Part shown: in pieces, positions 34,159 to 43,379 of the stretch | Layout: every line of letters begins with the position of its first letter | Position numbering within the stretch: the stretch's first letter is position 1 | Assembly (NCBI GenBank): GCA_903907925.1 | Contig: CAIVQB010000056.1 | Location: 1 to 50,591, forward strand | DNA: 50,591 bases | Direction: 5' to 3' | Source: an uncultured Verrucomicrobiota bacterium | GTDB lineage: Bacteria > Verrucomicrobiota > Verrucomicrobiia > Limisphaerales > UBA9464 | Notes under the pieces: generated by a model | Told to the model about the DNA's origin: nothing | The model's database searches: none | The model's input: only the letters and a program-made list of their open reading frames with translations | Program-made: the position numbers and the translations under genes

Positions 34159-35310
34159 CTACTGGAAAGGAATCAACGATGGAGTTTTCGACTCAGCCCG
34201 GCTTCGACGCACCTTCTGCCAGTGGCGCACTGCCGCGAGAATCGCAAGACCGGCTCCGGTGGCAGCCGCGGTTTCGCCGGGCTCCGGAATCGGCGCGAAC
34301 TCCAGGCCCCTCCATTCGAGATTGGCCGCAGCCGTCGCCAGCACGGTCGGAACGGCACCTCCACCGGTATCCACCAGCCGAATTAATTCGTTTTGAGTCG
34401 TGGTGGCGAAGACCGTTGGATTGAGTCCGGAAAAATCCACTGCCAAACCGCGCGCGCCGCGGCCCGATCCCGCGTTGAGGGTGTAGCTAAGGCTCCAGAC
34501 GCCGCCTGACTTGGTCCATTTTTGAACGCCACCGCCCGTCGTCCGTTCATCGGAGACATAGGCAATGGTGGCGTCGGCGCTGAATGAGAAATCGACCGGC
34601 TTGGCCGACGAATCCTCCACAATGATCTGAACGGGCGTACTGGATGCCGTCGGCAATCCGTTGAACTGGTAGATGCCGCGCGTAGTGGTTCCGGATTGGG
34701 AGCTGAAGGTCAGATCGCCATTGGCAATGTTGGCGACCCGCAGAGTTGTCAGGGAGTTGTAGATGCTGCCGGGAGTGGCACTCGTGAGGGCCACGACGCC
34801 ACCTGAAGAGCCAACTGCCCAGGCATCGGATCCACTGATCACGCCCGAACGAATGTTTTGACCGCTGAACAACGAGGCCGACGAAACCATCCGGCTGATC
34901 ACACCGGTGGAAGTAATTTTGTCCAACACCCGGTTGGCGGCGGACGCAGTGGTCGACGCGATACCGGCGGTGCCCGGCGATGCGTCGTAGCCCACCACGG
35001 CCAGGGATGCGCCGTCCGCCGAAAGTGAAAGGTAACCCTCGCTGGTGGATGAACCCGCCTGGGTCAGTCGGGCAAGGGATCCGGCCGTGCTGGGCAGCGC
35101 CAGGGATTGCCGCAAGTGGCCGGTCACGTCATATTCGACCAATGAAACTGCGGTCGCGGCGGAGGTCAGTGCCGCACTGCCGTCGCCGACTTGAAGCACC
35201 ACGAGATCGCCCTGACCAAACCCTTGGGCAATCGCTGGGTTGAAAATGAGTGGACTCGAAACAGCAAGCAGGATGGGGACAATACGATGGAAGGTTCGAT
35301 GGGGTTTCAT
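34159..35310 (-). CDS. PEP-CTERM-like exported beta-propeller protein
   Basis: A 383-residue secreted protein. The signal peptide covers residues 1-28. The body is low-complexity Ser/Thr/Ala/Gly-rich with propeller-like strands (YLSLSADGASLAVVGYDA, then GVVALTSATPGSIYNSL). Near the C-terminus is PIPEPGETAAATGAGLAI followed by a hydrophobic stretch and RHWQKVRRSR. That is the PEP motif plus span plus basic cluster of a PEP-CTERM sorting signal. An unusual extra 11 residues (ESKTPSLIPFQ) follow the basic cluster. Such proteins are exported and processed by exosortase, often together with exopolysaccharide genes. No exosortase is in the window. Confidence 0.8.
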   Translation of the reverse strand: MKPHRTFHRIVPILLAVSSPLIFNPAIAQGFGQGDLVVLQVGDGSAALTSAATAVSLVEYDVTGHLRQSLALPSTAGSLARLTQAGSSTSEGYLSLSADGASLAVVGYDASPGTAGIASTTASAANRVLDKITSTGVISRMVSSASLFSGQNIRSGVISGSDAWAVGSSGGVVALTSATPGSIYNSLTTLRVANIANGDLTFSSQSGTTTRGIYQFNGLPTASSTPVQIIVEDSSAKPVDFSFSADATIAYVSDERTTGGGVQKWTKSGGVWSLSYTLNAGSGRGARGLAVDFSGLNPTVFATTTQNELIRLVDTGGGAVPTVLATAAANLEWRGLEFAPIPEPGETAAATGAGLAILAAVRHWQKVRRSRAESKTPSLIPFQ

Positions 35311-35467
35311 GGGAATTCAGGCTCCTTTGTGAACGCCTGCTCCACCGCGACGGCGGTGAAATCACAGGCTACACCTATTCCCTACCCGTTGCCCCAATCG
35401 CGTGACAACTGTGCACTACCGGCACGAATTGAGCCGTGCTCCGGATGTCGATTCGCCGTCCACTAAA

Positions 35468-36709
35468 TCAAGGCTGGCCGATGCGAAACAGATGCTCAGC
35501 GGTCCGGATGAACAACGCGCCGTCGGTCACCGCGTAACTCGCCAGAGAACGTTCACCGAGATCGTTCCGGGCCAGGACCTCGAATTTGCGGCCCGGCTTC
35601 ACCACGAAACCCATTCCCACCTCGTTCTGAAAATAGATGCGTCCATCGGCGAAAATCGGCGAGGCCGAGAAATCGCCTCCCAATCGCTCGCTCCAATGCA
35701 CCGTCCCGGTCCGAGCATCCACGCAACTCGCAATCCCGGCGTCGGACACGAAATACAACTCGTCACCAATCACCAGCAACGACGGCGTATTCGGAGCGCC
35801 CTTCGTCAGCGACCAGGCGACGTTGTTCGTGGTGAGATCGCCCGAGCCGCCGGGTTTCACCGCATAGACCAGCGGACGATCATACCCGGTTCCGAAGAAG
35901 AGCAGCCCGTGCGCGTACACCGGTTGCGGAATCACCGAGTAGCCCTCGCCATAACGGACGCGCCACAACTCACGACCATCCGCCGGATCGTAGGCGCACA
36001 CCGCACCGCTTCCCGGACTGATGATCTGTTGATGGCCGTCAACAGTGATTAACTGCGCCGTGCTGAAGGAAAACTTCCGACTGGCTGGCGTCACGCGGGC
36101 GGTCTTCCAAACGACCTCGCCGGACTTGCGATTCAGCGCGACCACGAACGGATCCGCCGCGCCATCACAACTGAAGAAGAGCAGATCGTTCACTAGCAAC
36201 GGCGACCCGCCATTCCCATGGATCGGCGTGTACTTCAACGTCTCCTGCCGCCACAGGATCGAGCCCTTCAAATCCAGGGCCGCCGTTCCCATATGGCCGA
36301 AGTGCACATAGACGACCCCATCCGCGACCACCGGCGTCGGGCTGGCATGACCGTTCTTGGAATGGATCCGCGGGGAGCTGCCTGCCTCTTCCTTGAACAC
36401 TTCCACGTTCCAATCGATGGCTCCGGTTTTCGCGTCGACCCGCAGTGCCCGAAGCGAAAGATCCTTCGAGTCCCCAATCGGAACCGCCGTGGTCAGATAA
36501 ATCTTTCCCTGGGCCAGGGAAGGCGATGACCAGCCGGATCCCGGAATGCCGACCTTCCACACGACATTGCTCGTTGCCGACCATTCAATGGGAACGTTCT
36601 TGGCCGGTGAATGAGCGTCACGGGTGGGTCCGCGGAACTCCGGCCATTCGGCACCCCAGCACCCGAATCCGACAACCACCCCAACGAGAGCCCACACGCA
36701 GGAACGCAT
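35468..36709 (-). CDS. PQQ-like beta-propeller repeat secreted protein
   Basis: A 413-residue exported protein of the PQQ-binding-like propeller family. The signal peptide is residues 1-19 (MRSCVWALVGVVVGFGCWG). The mature part starts EWPEFRGPTRDAHSPAKNVP, a common opening of planctomycete-verrucomicrobial outer-membrane propeller proteins. About six to seven blades follow, each with a strand ending in a W or Y (NVVWKVGIPGSGWSSPSLAQ, GSILWRQETLKYTPIHGNGG, GEVVWKTARVTP). It has no obvious dehydrogenase active site, so it is more likely a BamB-like or binding scaffold than a PQQ enzyme. The start was moved to the ATG at 36709. Confidence 0.88.
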   Translation of the reverse strand: MRSCVWALVGVVVGFGCWGAEWPEFRGPTRDAHSPAKNVPIEWSATSNVVWKVGIPGSGWSSPSLAQGKIYLTTAVPIGDSKDLSLRALRVDAKTGAIDWNVEVFKEEAGSSPRIHSKNGHASPTPVVADGVVYVHFGHMGTAALDLKGSILWRQETLKYTPIHGNGGSPLLVNDLLFFSCDGAADPFVVALNRKSGEVVWKTARVTPASRKFSFSTAQLITVDGHQQIISPGSGAVCAYDPADGRELWRVRYGEGYSVIPQPVYAHGLLFFGTGYDRPLVYAVKPGGSGDLTTNNVAWSLTKGAPNTPSLLVIGDELYFVSDAGIASCVDARTGTVHWSERLGGDFSASPIFADGRIYFQNEVGMGFVVKPGRKFEVLARNDLGERSLASYAVTDGALFIRTAEHLFRIGQP

Positions 36710-36888
36710 GGGAATAGAATGTCCAACGACGGCCAATGCGGCCAGCAAAGAAGGCGGGTCAGCCAGCCATCCAGGTCGCGGCCGTGCCGGGGAGGATCGG
36801 ATCCCGTCGAACGATCCGATGGTTTCGATTCATCGCCGGACACCGAATGCCATTGCGTCGGAGCGGCAGGACCGCTTACGCAGTGTGG

Positions 36889-38193
36889 GTGAACAGTTCT
36901 GACTCAGGCCGGTTTCCGGCACGGCCGTATCGTGGCGGTGGCCCTCCCCGCCCGCCCGTCCGATACCATGCCCAGCCCCTTCGGCCTCCCACCAAGCCGA
37001 AGGAGGCCCCGGTCGGCAGCGAAACCTGGAACCAACCCTGGGTCCAAATGCGGACCTTCAGTTATCAGCCGTCGATCTATCCCGCCATGATGGGTGACGT
37101 GTCGCCGGAAGCCCGGCCGGGCGATCTGGTCCATGTCTACGACAAGAACGGCCGCCCGTTCGGCGCCGGCTTGTACAATCCGAATTCCCGCGTCCCGCTG
37201 CGTGTATTGCACCACGGCGAGGATCCGGTCGACGAAACGCTTTTCGAACGGTGGATCGACCGCGCATTGGATCTCCGCTTGAACCTGCTGGAGTTGCCGG
37301 TGACGGCGGACGCCTTCCGGGTGATCCATTCCGATGCCGACGGCCTCAGTGGCCTCATTGTCGATCGTTTCAACGAGGTCCTCAGCGTCCAGGTCCATTC
37401 GCTCGGCATCTGGAAGCGCCTGCCCACCCTGCTGGCTCGAATTCATGCGCGGTTGGGTACCACCAAGACCATGATCGACGTGGATCCGGGTGTGGCCCGG
37501 AACGAAGGAATTCGCGTCGACGAACACCGGTCCGACCGGGTGACCAGCACCAAGATTCGTGAGCACGGGATTCGCTACGAGGTGAATTTCGATACCGGCC
37601 ACAAGACCGGTTTCTTCTGCGATCAACGGGAGAACCGGCGTCGCTTGGGCAGTTGGGTTCGCGGAAAAACCGTGCTCGATCTCTGCTGCTATTCCGGCGG
37701 TTTCTCCATCACCGCCAAGCAACTCGGTGGCGCGACGGAAGTGACCGGCGTGGACCTCGACGAGGCCGCCATCGCCGCCGCCAAGCGCAATGCGAATCTC
37801 AACCAGGCCCGCGTCGAATGGGTGCATTGCGATGCCTACGCCTATGCCCGCCAGATGCGGAAGGACGGGAAACAATTCGGCGTCGTGGTGCTGGACCCGC
37901 CCAAGATGATCGAAGGTCGCGAAGAGGAAGACCACGCCGCCGGCGTCGCAAAATACGAGGATCTCAACAGCCTCGGCATCGTCATCACCGAACCCGCCGG
38001 ACTGCTGGTGACCTGTTCCTGTTCCGGCCAATTGACCGCCGAAGACTTCGAGCGATTGGTGATCCGCAGCGCTCATCGGGTGGGCCGGAAACTCCAGTTT
38101 CTCGACCGGACCGGCGCGGGTGCGGATCATCCGGTGATGTCGAATTGCCCCGAAAGCCGCTACCTCAAGGTGCTGTGGGCGCGAGTGTTTTAG
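36889..38193 (+). CDS. Class I SAM-dependent rRNA methyltransferase (RlmI-like)
   Basis: A 434-residue enzyme of the RlmI/YwbD family, which methylates cytosine in 23S rRNA. A Pro/Arg-rich N-terminus precedes the PUA-like domain (MMGDVSPEARPGDLVHVYDK) and an EEHD-type central domain (FRVIHSDADGLSGLIVDRFN). The Rossmann domain has TVLDLCCYSGGFSITAKQLG (SAM motif I), TGVDLDEAAIAAAKRNANLN and VVLDPPKM, and LLVTCSCSGQL, whose Cys fits RlmI-type catalysis. A GTG at 36889 is chosen (36883 is also possible), since the part before it has no family similarity. It converges on the flippase gene and overlaps it by 29 bases. Confidence 0.85.
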   Translation: MNSSDSGRFPARPYRGGGPPRPPVRYHAQPLRPPTKPKEAPVGSETWNQPWVQMRTFSYQPSIYPAMMGDVSPEARPGDLVHVYDKNGRPFGAGLYNPNSRVPLRVLHHGEDPVDETLFERWIDRALDLRLNLLELPVTADAFRVIHSDADGLSGLIVDRFNEVLSVQVHSLGIWKRLPTLLARIHARLGTTKTMIDVDPGVARNEGIRVDEHRSDRVTSTKIREHGIRYEVNFDTGHKTGFFCDQRENRRRLGSWVRGKTVLDLCCYSGGFSITAKQLGGATEVTGVDLDEAAIAAAKRNANLNQARVEWVHCDAYAYARQMRKDGKQFGVVVLDPPKMIEGREEEDHAAGVAKYEDLNSLGIVITEPAGLLVTCSCSGQLTAEDFERLVIRSAHRVGRKLQFLDRTGAGADHPVMSNCPESRYLKVLWARVF

Positions 38194-39472
38194 AGCCTGT
38201 CTGAGACCCACCCCAGGTGATCCACGCCGCCAGCCCGAGCAGCATCAAGTTACACGAGCCGATGATCTGAACCACCAACCGGCAGGCGTCGGTCGGCGGT
38301 AGGGCGAGCAGATGGTCGCGCAGGAACCACAGCGTCCCGACATAGGCGACGGCGAGGCCGATCATCCACGGGACGAAGGTGAACCGGGCCTGCGCGAGCA
38401 GATTGCTAAGGAGCACGTTGGCCAGGGTGAAGAACAACATCGCCCACGCGAACCACGGCACCAGCGGCGTCGCAACGGCCAGATCCGCCTTGGAAAACAG
38501 GATCTGCACTGGCAGCCAAGGAATCAGCGTGCAACCGATGGCGGCGAGGGACCCCATAACCAGCGTGCTGATGAAGGTGATCTGGACCGCATCGGATTTC
38601 TCCGACCGGGCCGCGCTGCGCGCGATCCGCGGGAACATCACCAGGGCCAGCGGCACGGTGAATTGGGTGAGTGCAAACCCGATCTGGGCCGCCGGTGAAT
38701 AGCGGTCCCACAACTTAAATTCGGCGATCCGATTCTCGGGAATCAGGATTTGAAGGAAGACATTGTCGAATTGGGTGAGCACCTGGAGCGCTCCGGCAGC
38801 CAGCGTCAGCGGCACCAATCGCGCCACCCACGAATTCCAGGGAACGGGTCCCGATTGACCTTGGAACGCCGCGCGACCGGCCCATCCACCGACCGCGAGC
38901 GCGACCATGTTTCCGATCAACGCCCCGGCGATGGCTCCCGCGGCCTGGCCGTGAAAGAAGATCAGAATCACCGCCACGCCGGCGCAGCGCCCAACGCCAT
39001 CGAGGATCGTAACCCAACCCAAACCCGCGAAGTTGTGCTGCCCCTGCAGAATGCCACGCAGGATCGAAAGTTGCAGCGTGGCCAGGGCGAGACCGAGCGT
39101 CGCCCACAATGCGGCCGGCCCAGGCAGCTTCACCATCGCGGTAAGGGTCGGAGCTGTGAATTGCAGCAACACTCCCAACACCAAACCGAAGATTCCGATT
39201 GCCGCTGAGACACGCCGCGCCGAACTGGCGACGGCCGCGTGCTGGGCCGGAGTTACTGCGGACGCGGTTTGTTGTGCGAACAGATTCCACAATCCGCCCG
39301 AGGCCGCCCCCACCAGATAGAAAATGCCGAGCAACGCCTTGAACTGCGAGTAGGCTTCGTGGGCGTACCGCTGGACCACGATGTGGACTGCGGTCATGCC
39401 GACGCCGCCGGCGAGGGTCGCCGCGACCATCCACGCGCCCTGGCGGAAAAAGCTGCGTTTCGAATCGCTCAT
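38165..39472 (-). CDS. Polysaccharide/lipid-linked sugar flippase (MATE-like, Wzx type)
   Basis: A 435-residue inner-membrane protein with about twelve spans and a basic cytoplasmic N-terminus (SDSKRSFFRQGAWMVAATLA). Its span layout and segments such as GALIGNMVALAVGGWAGRAA, DNVFLQILIPENRIAEFKLW and LALVMFPRIARSA fit the polysaccharide biosynthesis/Wzx branch of the MOP exporter superfamily, which flips lipid-linked glycans to the periplasm. The open frame upstream to 39580 is not conserved. The last 29 bases overlap the convergent RlmI-like gene. It follows a glycosyltransferase gene by 23 bases, so a shared glycan pathway is plausible. Confidence 0.8.
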   Translation of the reverse strand: MSDSKRSFFRQGAWMVAATLAGGVGMTAVHIVVQRYAHEAYSQFKALLGIFYLVGAASGGLWNLFAQQTASAVTPAQHAAVASSARRVSAAIGIFGLVLGVLLQFTAPTLTAMVKLPGPAALWATLGLALATLQLSILRGILQGQHNFAGLGWVTILDGVGRCAGVAVILIFFHGQAAGAIAGALIGNMVALAVGGWAGRAAFQGQSGPVPWNSWVARLVPLTLAAGALQVLTQFDNVFLQILIPENRIAEFKLWDRYSPAAQIGFALTQFTVPLALVMFPRIARSAARSEKSDAVQITFISTLVMGSLAAIGCTLIPWLPVQILFSKADLAVATPLVPWFAWAMLFFTLANVLLSNLLAQARFTFVPWMIGLAVAYVGTLWFLRDHLLALPPTDACRLVVQIIGSCNLMLLGLAAWITWGGSQTGSKTLAPTAP

Positions 39473-39495
39473 CGAGGCCGTCTTGGATGTCAGGT

Positions 39496-40755
39496 TCAAT
39501 GAGCGGAACCAAGTTTGTTTCGTTTTTCCCGCGCCACCCGTTCCACAAAATCGACGGCCGAACCGGTCACCTGGCTCCAATCGAGTTCCCGGGCGACGCG
39601 AACACTGGCAGCGAGTCCAGCTCGCGTCCGTTCGGTCTTCGGCTGTTGGAGGATTTCAAGAATCGTTCGCGCGAAGGACTCGCCATCGAACCCGGAAAAC
39701 CGAATCGCCGGTTCATCAGCAAAATAGCGCCGGAGATTCTCCAGCGGCGTGCTCGCCACCGGAATTCCGCAGCCCAGGTATTCCACCGCCTTGGCCACAA
39801 ACGCGCAGTGGGTGCCATTGGACTCTTCGTACGGGACCATCCCAACATCGGCGTTGATCAGATGAGCGGGAACCGATTCGTACGGCACAAAACCCGTGAG
39901 CTCGATCCGGATGCCGGGAATTTTGGTTCGCAACGCTGAGATGAAGTGGCGCAGGGCCGGTGTCTCCCGACCGACGAATCGAAAAACCGCGTTCGGAATG
40001 GTCTTTACCACCCGCTGGATCGCGACCGCTGCGATCGGCCCGAGATGATGTTGATCGAAGGATCCGTGCATCACGATCACGGGGTTGCGGGCCGCGTCGG
40101 AACGGGTCTCTGCGGAGGTCGCAGGTGCCGGCTTGAACAGTGTCGCGTCATAGCCGTACTGGATCGCCCGGATTCGTTCGGCCGGGAAACCCGTGGCGGC
40201 GAACCGTTCTGCCAACGGGGTTGAGACCGTGAGAATTCCATCGGCGGAAAACCGTTTCGGCATGCCCAGTTCAAATCGAGTCAGGGCGCGAACCACCGGA
40301 CCCGGCATCACCCACGCCGGCCACGTCTCCATGAAGCCGGTGAGGTAATCGAGGAAGTTGAAGACGGCGGGAATTCCCAACCGCGACCGCAGCCGGCCAG
40401 CGGCCACCGCTGAAATGGTGTGTTGCGCGAAGAGAAGATCGAAGGCGCCCGTGGTCGTGGATCCGGCGGCGGCAAGGTCGCGGTCGACCTTCAACACCTG
40501 AGCGGCCAGGGCCGATGGATAGAGGAGATACTTGAGGTTTCGCAGCCGCGTGTAGCGTCCCATCTTCCATCGCGTGAAGGGATGAAGCGTGACGCCAAAC
40601 CGCTCCGCTACCGCCTCCCGGTCTGGAAAATCAGGGCAAAACAAATGGACCGAATGGCCGCGCGCCACGAATTCCCGAACCAAATAGATCGCCTCCGCTG
40701 ATCCACCCCCGCTGGGCGGATGGAAGGGTTCGTGGGTCAGGAAGGCAACGCGCAC
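39496..40755 (-). CDS. Glycosyltransferase family 4
   Basis: A 419-residue GT-B enzyme. The start is GTG at 40755, giving VRVAFLTHEPFHPPSGGGSA, with the Gly-rich loop that contacts the donor phosphate. The C-terminal domain has VIVMHGSFDQHHLGP, NAVFRFVGRETPALRHFISA and VPYEESNGTHCAFVAKAVEY, where the Glu residues are the nucleotide-sugar contact sites. It lies between an M20 peptidase gene (18 bases) and a flippase gene (23 bases). Probably builds part of a cell-surface glycan. Donor sugar unknown. Confidence 0.86.
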   Translation of the reverse strand: MRVAFLTHEPFHPPSGGGSAEAIYLVREFVARGHSVHLFCPDFPDREAVAERFGVTLHPFTRWKMGRYTRLRNLKYLLYPSALAAQVLKVDRDLAAAGSTTTGAFDLLFAQHTISAVAAGRLRSRLGIPAVFNFLDYLTGFMETWPAWVMPGPVVRALTRFELGMPKRFSADGILTVSTPLAERFAATGFPAERIRAIQYGYDATLFKPAPATSAETRSDAARNPVIVMHGSFDQHHLGPIAAVAIQRVVKTIPNAVFRFVGRETPALRHFISALRTKIPGIRIELTGFVPYESVPAHLINADVGMVPYEESNGTHCAFVAKAVEYLGCGIPVASTPLENLRRYFADEPAIRFSGFDGESFARTILEILQQPKTERTRAGLAASVRVARELDWSQVTGSAVDFVERVAREKRNKLGSAH

Positions 40756-40772
40756 GGGACCGCGGATGGGGT

Positions 40773-41915
40773 TCAATCGAGACCGCGCAGGAACCGTTCC
40801 AGGATGGCCGTGCCCCGGCGCAGGCTTTCCACGGCGATCCATTCGGTCGACGTGTGGGCCTGGGCGATGTCGCCCGGGCCAAAAACCACACTGGGAATGC
40901 CACCGGCCGAGAGCGGTGCCGCATCGCAAAAATAATGGACCCCCAGCGTGCGACGTCGACCGGCCGCACGACACAAAGCCTGAACGCCCGGCAGATCGGC
41001 CGGCGTCTCCAGCGGATCGCAGGGAGCCAGTCGGAGATTGTCGAAGGCAGCCGACAACCCTTCGGCCTTCAACAGCGCCCGGATGTCCCGCTTGACCCCG
41101 GCCTCGTTCTCGCCCGGCAGAGTGCGGCGATCAATCGAGATAACGCACTCATTGGGAACAATGTTGGGCTGGGTGCCACCCCGGATGGATCCGACGTTGA
41201 TCGTGGCCGAACCGAGCAGCGGATGCTTTCGCCGGCGCAACGAGAGGGCATAACGGGTCTCCAACACTTCCACCACCCGAGCCATTTCCAGAACCGCATT
41301 CCGGCCGAGATGAGGTGTCGCCCCATGCGCGCTGCGTCCCTGGGTTTTCAATTGCAGCCACAGGTCGCCTTTGTGGGCGGTGATCACTTCCAGTCGGGTC
41401 GGCTCACCCACCACGGCGAGATCGGCTTTGTCGCCATGCACGGCGTAATGACGCGAACCGCCCTGCCCGTTTTCCTCGTCCACCAGCCCGACGAAGATGA
41501 TTTCGGTGTGGACCGGCCGTCGACCCGACCGCGCCACGGCCAGCACGGCGGTGAACATGGCTGCCACACAGCCCTTGGTGTCGCAGGCGCCGCGGCCGGT
41601 GATTCGCCCGTTCTTCAACTGCGGCACCAGAAGGGCGTCGAGTGCGGGAAATCCGACGGTGTCGAGATGCGGCGCGAGAAGGACCCGATGCCGCGCCGTG
41701 CCGGTCGGGGCCAGTCGTGCGATGACATTGGGACGGCCCTCCGAGACCGGTTGCAGGGAAACATCGAGTCCGGCACGGCGGGCGGTTTCGACCAGAAAAG
41801 TGGCCACGCCGAGCTCGCCCGCGCGGGGATCGCCCGGCGGCAGAAAGGCAGGATTCACGCTCGGCAGCGCGATCAATTCCTGGAGCAGACGGACTTCGGG
41901 GGCGGGGGCGGCCAC
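40773..41915 (-). CDS. M20 family metallopeptidase, ArgE/DapE-like
   Basis: A 380-residue dinuclear zinc hydrolase. Metal-site motifs are in order: APHLDTVG (His, Asp), GRGACDTKGCVAAM (Asp), VDEENGQGGSRH (Glu-Glu) and VVGEPTRLE. The dimerisation or lid domain is residues 180-290 and the C-terminal His in AQAHTSTEWI completes the site. This is closest to acetylornithine deacetylase or succinyl-diaminopimelate desuccinylase, so a role in arginine or lysine synthesis is likely, but the family is broad. The start is GTG. It is separated by 224 bases from a divergent glycosyltransferase gene. Confidence 0.87.
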   Translation of the reverse strand: MAAPAPEVRLLQELIALPSVNPAFLPPGDPRAGELGVATFLVETARRAGLDVSLQPVSEGRPNVIARLAPTGTARHRVLLAPHLDTVGFPALDALLVPQLKNGRITGRGACDTKGCVAAMFTAVLAVARSGRRPVHTEIIFVGLVDEENGQGGSRHYAVHGDKADLAVVGEPTRLEVITAHKGDLWLQLKTQGRSAHGATPHLGRNAVLEMARVVEVLETRYALSLRRRKHPLLGSATINVGSIRGGTQPNIVPNECVISIDRRTLPGENEAGVKRDIRALLKAEGLSAAFDNLRLAPCDPLETPADLPGVQALCRAAGRRRTLGVHYFCDAAPLSAGGIPSVVFGPGDIAQAHTSTEWIAVESLRRGTAILERFLRGLD

Positions 41916-42030
41916 GATTCGGTCAAACTACCAGAGACACCGACGAAATGCAGGAAAAAGGCGGTGACGATGTAGGCCGGTGACGATCCGGGGATCGCAA
42001 CCGATCGACCTGAATGGATCGGAACTTCCG

Positions 42031-42060
42031 AAATCCGTGAGAATCCGTGAAATCAGTGTC
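42031..42060. repeat. Tandem and dispersed short repeat
   Basis: AAATCCGTGA and GAATCCGTGA lie side by side at 42031-42050, and the second unit continues into a 20-mer that matches 31524-31543 with one difference. It lies in the gap between the M20 peptidase gene and the plus-strand glycosyltransferase. The adjacent GTGTCCTC segment recurs at 49291-49298. No gene is seen in 41916-42139. Confidence 0.55.
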
Positions 42061-42139
42061 CTCTTCTCAAATCAGCAATCCGACCCGCCCGATTCGCATT
42101 TTCATTTTGCGTGCGAACAGGCCCAATGGCGGCCGCTTG

Positions 42140-43303
42140 ATGAAGCTGCTCGTCTTCGCCCACCAGCCTCCCCCGCTCCACGGGCAAAGCCAGATGGTGC
42201 AGTACCTCGTGGAGGGTTTCCGGGCGGATCCGAGCCTCGGCGTCGAGGTGTTCCACGTCGACGCCCGACTGTCGGACTCGCTGGAGGATGTGGGATCGGC
42301 CCGGGGCGGGAAGCTGTCGCTCCTTCTGACGTATTGTTTTCAGGCCCTCCGGCTGCGGTTCCGCCATGGGATCCACGATCTCTACTACGTTCCGACGCCG
42401 CCCAAGCGCAATTCGCTGTATCGCGATTGGGTGGTGATGGCCCTGCTTCGACCGTGGTTCAAACGGGTGATCTTCCACTGGCACGCGGTCGGATTGGGCG
42501 AATGGCTGGAAACGGAAGGCCGCCCGTGGGAACGGTGGATTTCCCGTCGCCTGCTCGGGAACGTGTCGCTGGCGCTGATCCTTTCCGAATTCAACCGCGC
42601 CGATGCCGCCCGACTCCATCCCCGAAGAATCGCCGTGGTTGGCAATGGCATCGCCGATCCCTGTCCGGATTTCGGGTCCTCGTTGTCGCCCACGCGCGCG
42701 CAACGGTTTCGTGAACGCATCGAGAACGGTGGCGAGGTTCGCGTCCTCTTTCTCGCCTTGTGTTCCCGCGACAAAGGCGTGTTCGACGCGCTCGAAGCCG
42801 TGGCCCTGGCCAACGCCGCCGGCACCGCGGGAGAACATCGATTACGATTCCGACTCGCCGTGGCCGGCACCTTTCCAACGCCCGAATTGGAACGGGAATT
42901 CGACGAACAATGCCGGGATCCACGACTTCGGGAGGCCGTAACGAAGTTGGGATTTCAGAAGGGCTCGGACAAGGCGGCCGCACTCCGCGATGCCGATCTC
43001 TTCCTGTTCCCGACCTACTACGCCGCCGAGGGACAGCCACTCAACGTGATGGAAGCGATGGCCCACGGATTGCCGGTGGTGACCACACACTGGCGCGCCA
43101 TCCCTGACATGTTGCCAACGGACTACGGCGGGCTGGTGGAACCGCGAAGCCCGGCCCAAGCCGGGACCGCGCTGGCATCCATAGCCCTTGCCTCCGATGG
43201 CACCAAGGAACGGCAGGAATTCGAGAGGAGGTTTTCCCTGGACGCCCATTTACGGACGCTGGCGGGGGCGGTGCGGGCCGGGGTTGAAAAGTTAAAGGGA
43301 TGA
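42140..43303 (+). CDS. Glycosyltransferase family 4 (RfaB-like)
   Basis: A 387-residue GT-B glycosyltransferase. N-terminal domain: KLLVFAHQPPPLHGQSQMVQ and a Gly-rich donor-site region. C-terminal domain: LFLALCSRDKGVFDALEAVA, LRFRLAVAGTFPTPE, and DLFLFPTYYAAEGQPLNVME followed by AMAHGLPVVTT, with EGQPLNVMEAM as the E-x7-E-type site. The frame reaches back to 42047, but similarity begins at the ATG at 42140. The stop lies inside a long inverted repeat that may end transcription. Probably assembles surface glycan; acceptor unknown. Confidence 0.87.
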   Translation: MKLLVFAHQPPPLHGQSQMVQYLVEGFRADPSLGVEVFHVDARLSDSLEDVGSARGGKLSLLLTYCFQALRLRFRHGIHDLYYVPTPPKRNSLYRDWVVMALLRPWFKRVIFHWHAVGLGEWLETEGRPWERWISRRLLGNVSLALILSEFNRADAARLHPRRIAVVGNGIADPCPDFGSSLSPTRAQRFRERIENGGEVRVLFLALCSRDKGVFDALEAVALANAAGTAGEHRLRFRLAVAGTFPTPELEREFDEQCRDPRLREAVTKLGFQKGSDKAAALRDADLFLFPTYYAAEGQPLNVMEAMAHGLPVVTTHWRAIPDMLPTDYGGLVEPRSPAQAGTALASIALASDGTKERQEFERRFSLDAHLRTLAGAVRAGVEKLKG

Positions 43304-43361
43304 AGAGTTGAAGAGGCGCGGCGAACGGACCGGACCTGCACTCTTCAACTCTTCATCCCTT
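43295..43361. repeat. Perfect 21-bp inverted repeat overlapping a stop codon
   Basis: Two 21-base arms at 43295-43315 and 43341-43361 are exactly complementary and separated by 25 bases. The glycosyltransferase stop codon (43301-43303) is inside the left arm. The structure could be a terminator, although no run of T follows directly. A related sequence (GTTGAAGAGTTGAAGAGG) occurs at about 24123-24141, so it is more likely a member of a dispersed repeat family. Confidence 0.75.
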
Positions 43362-43379
43362 CAACTGTTTCTATACCTT

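Noticed and set aside
36904-38211. 435-residue minus-strand frame opposite the RlmI-like gene
   Set aside because: Antisense shadow with His/Gly/Asp bias; SAM motifs are on the plus strand.
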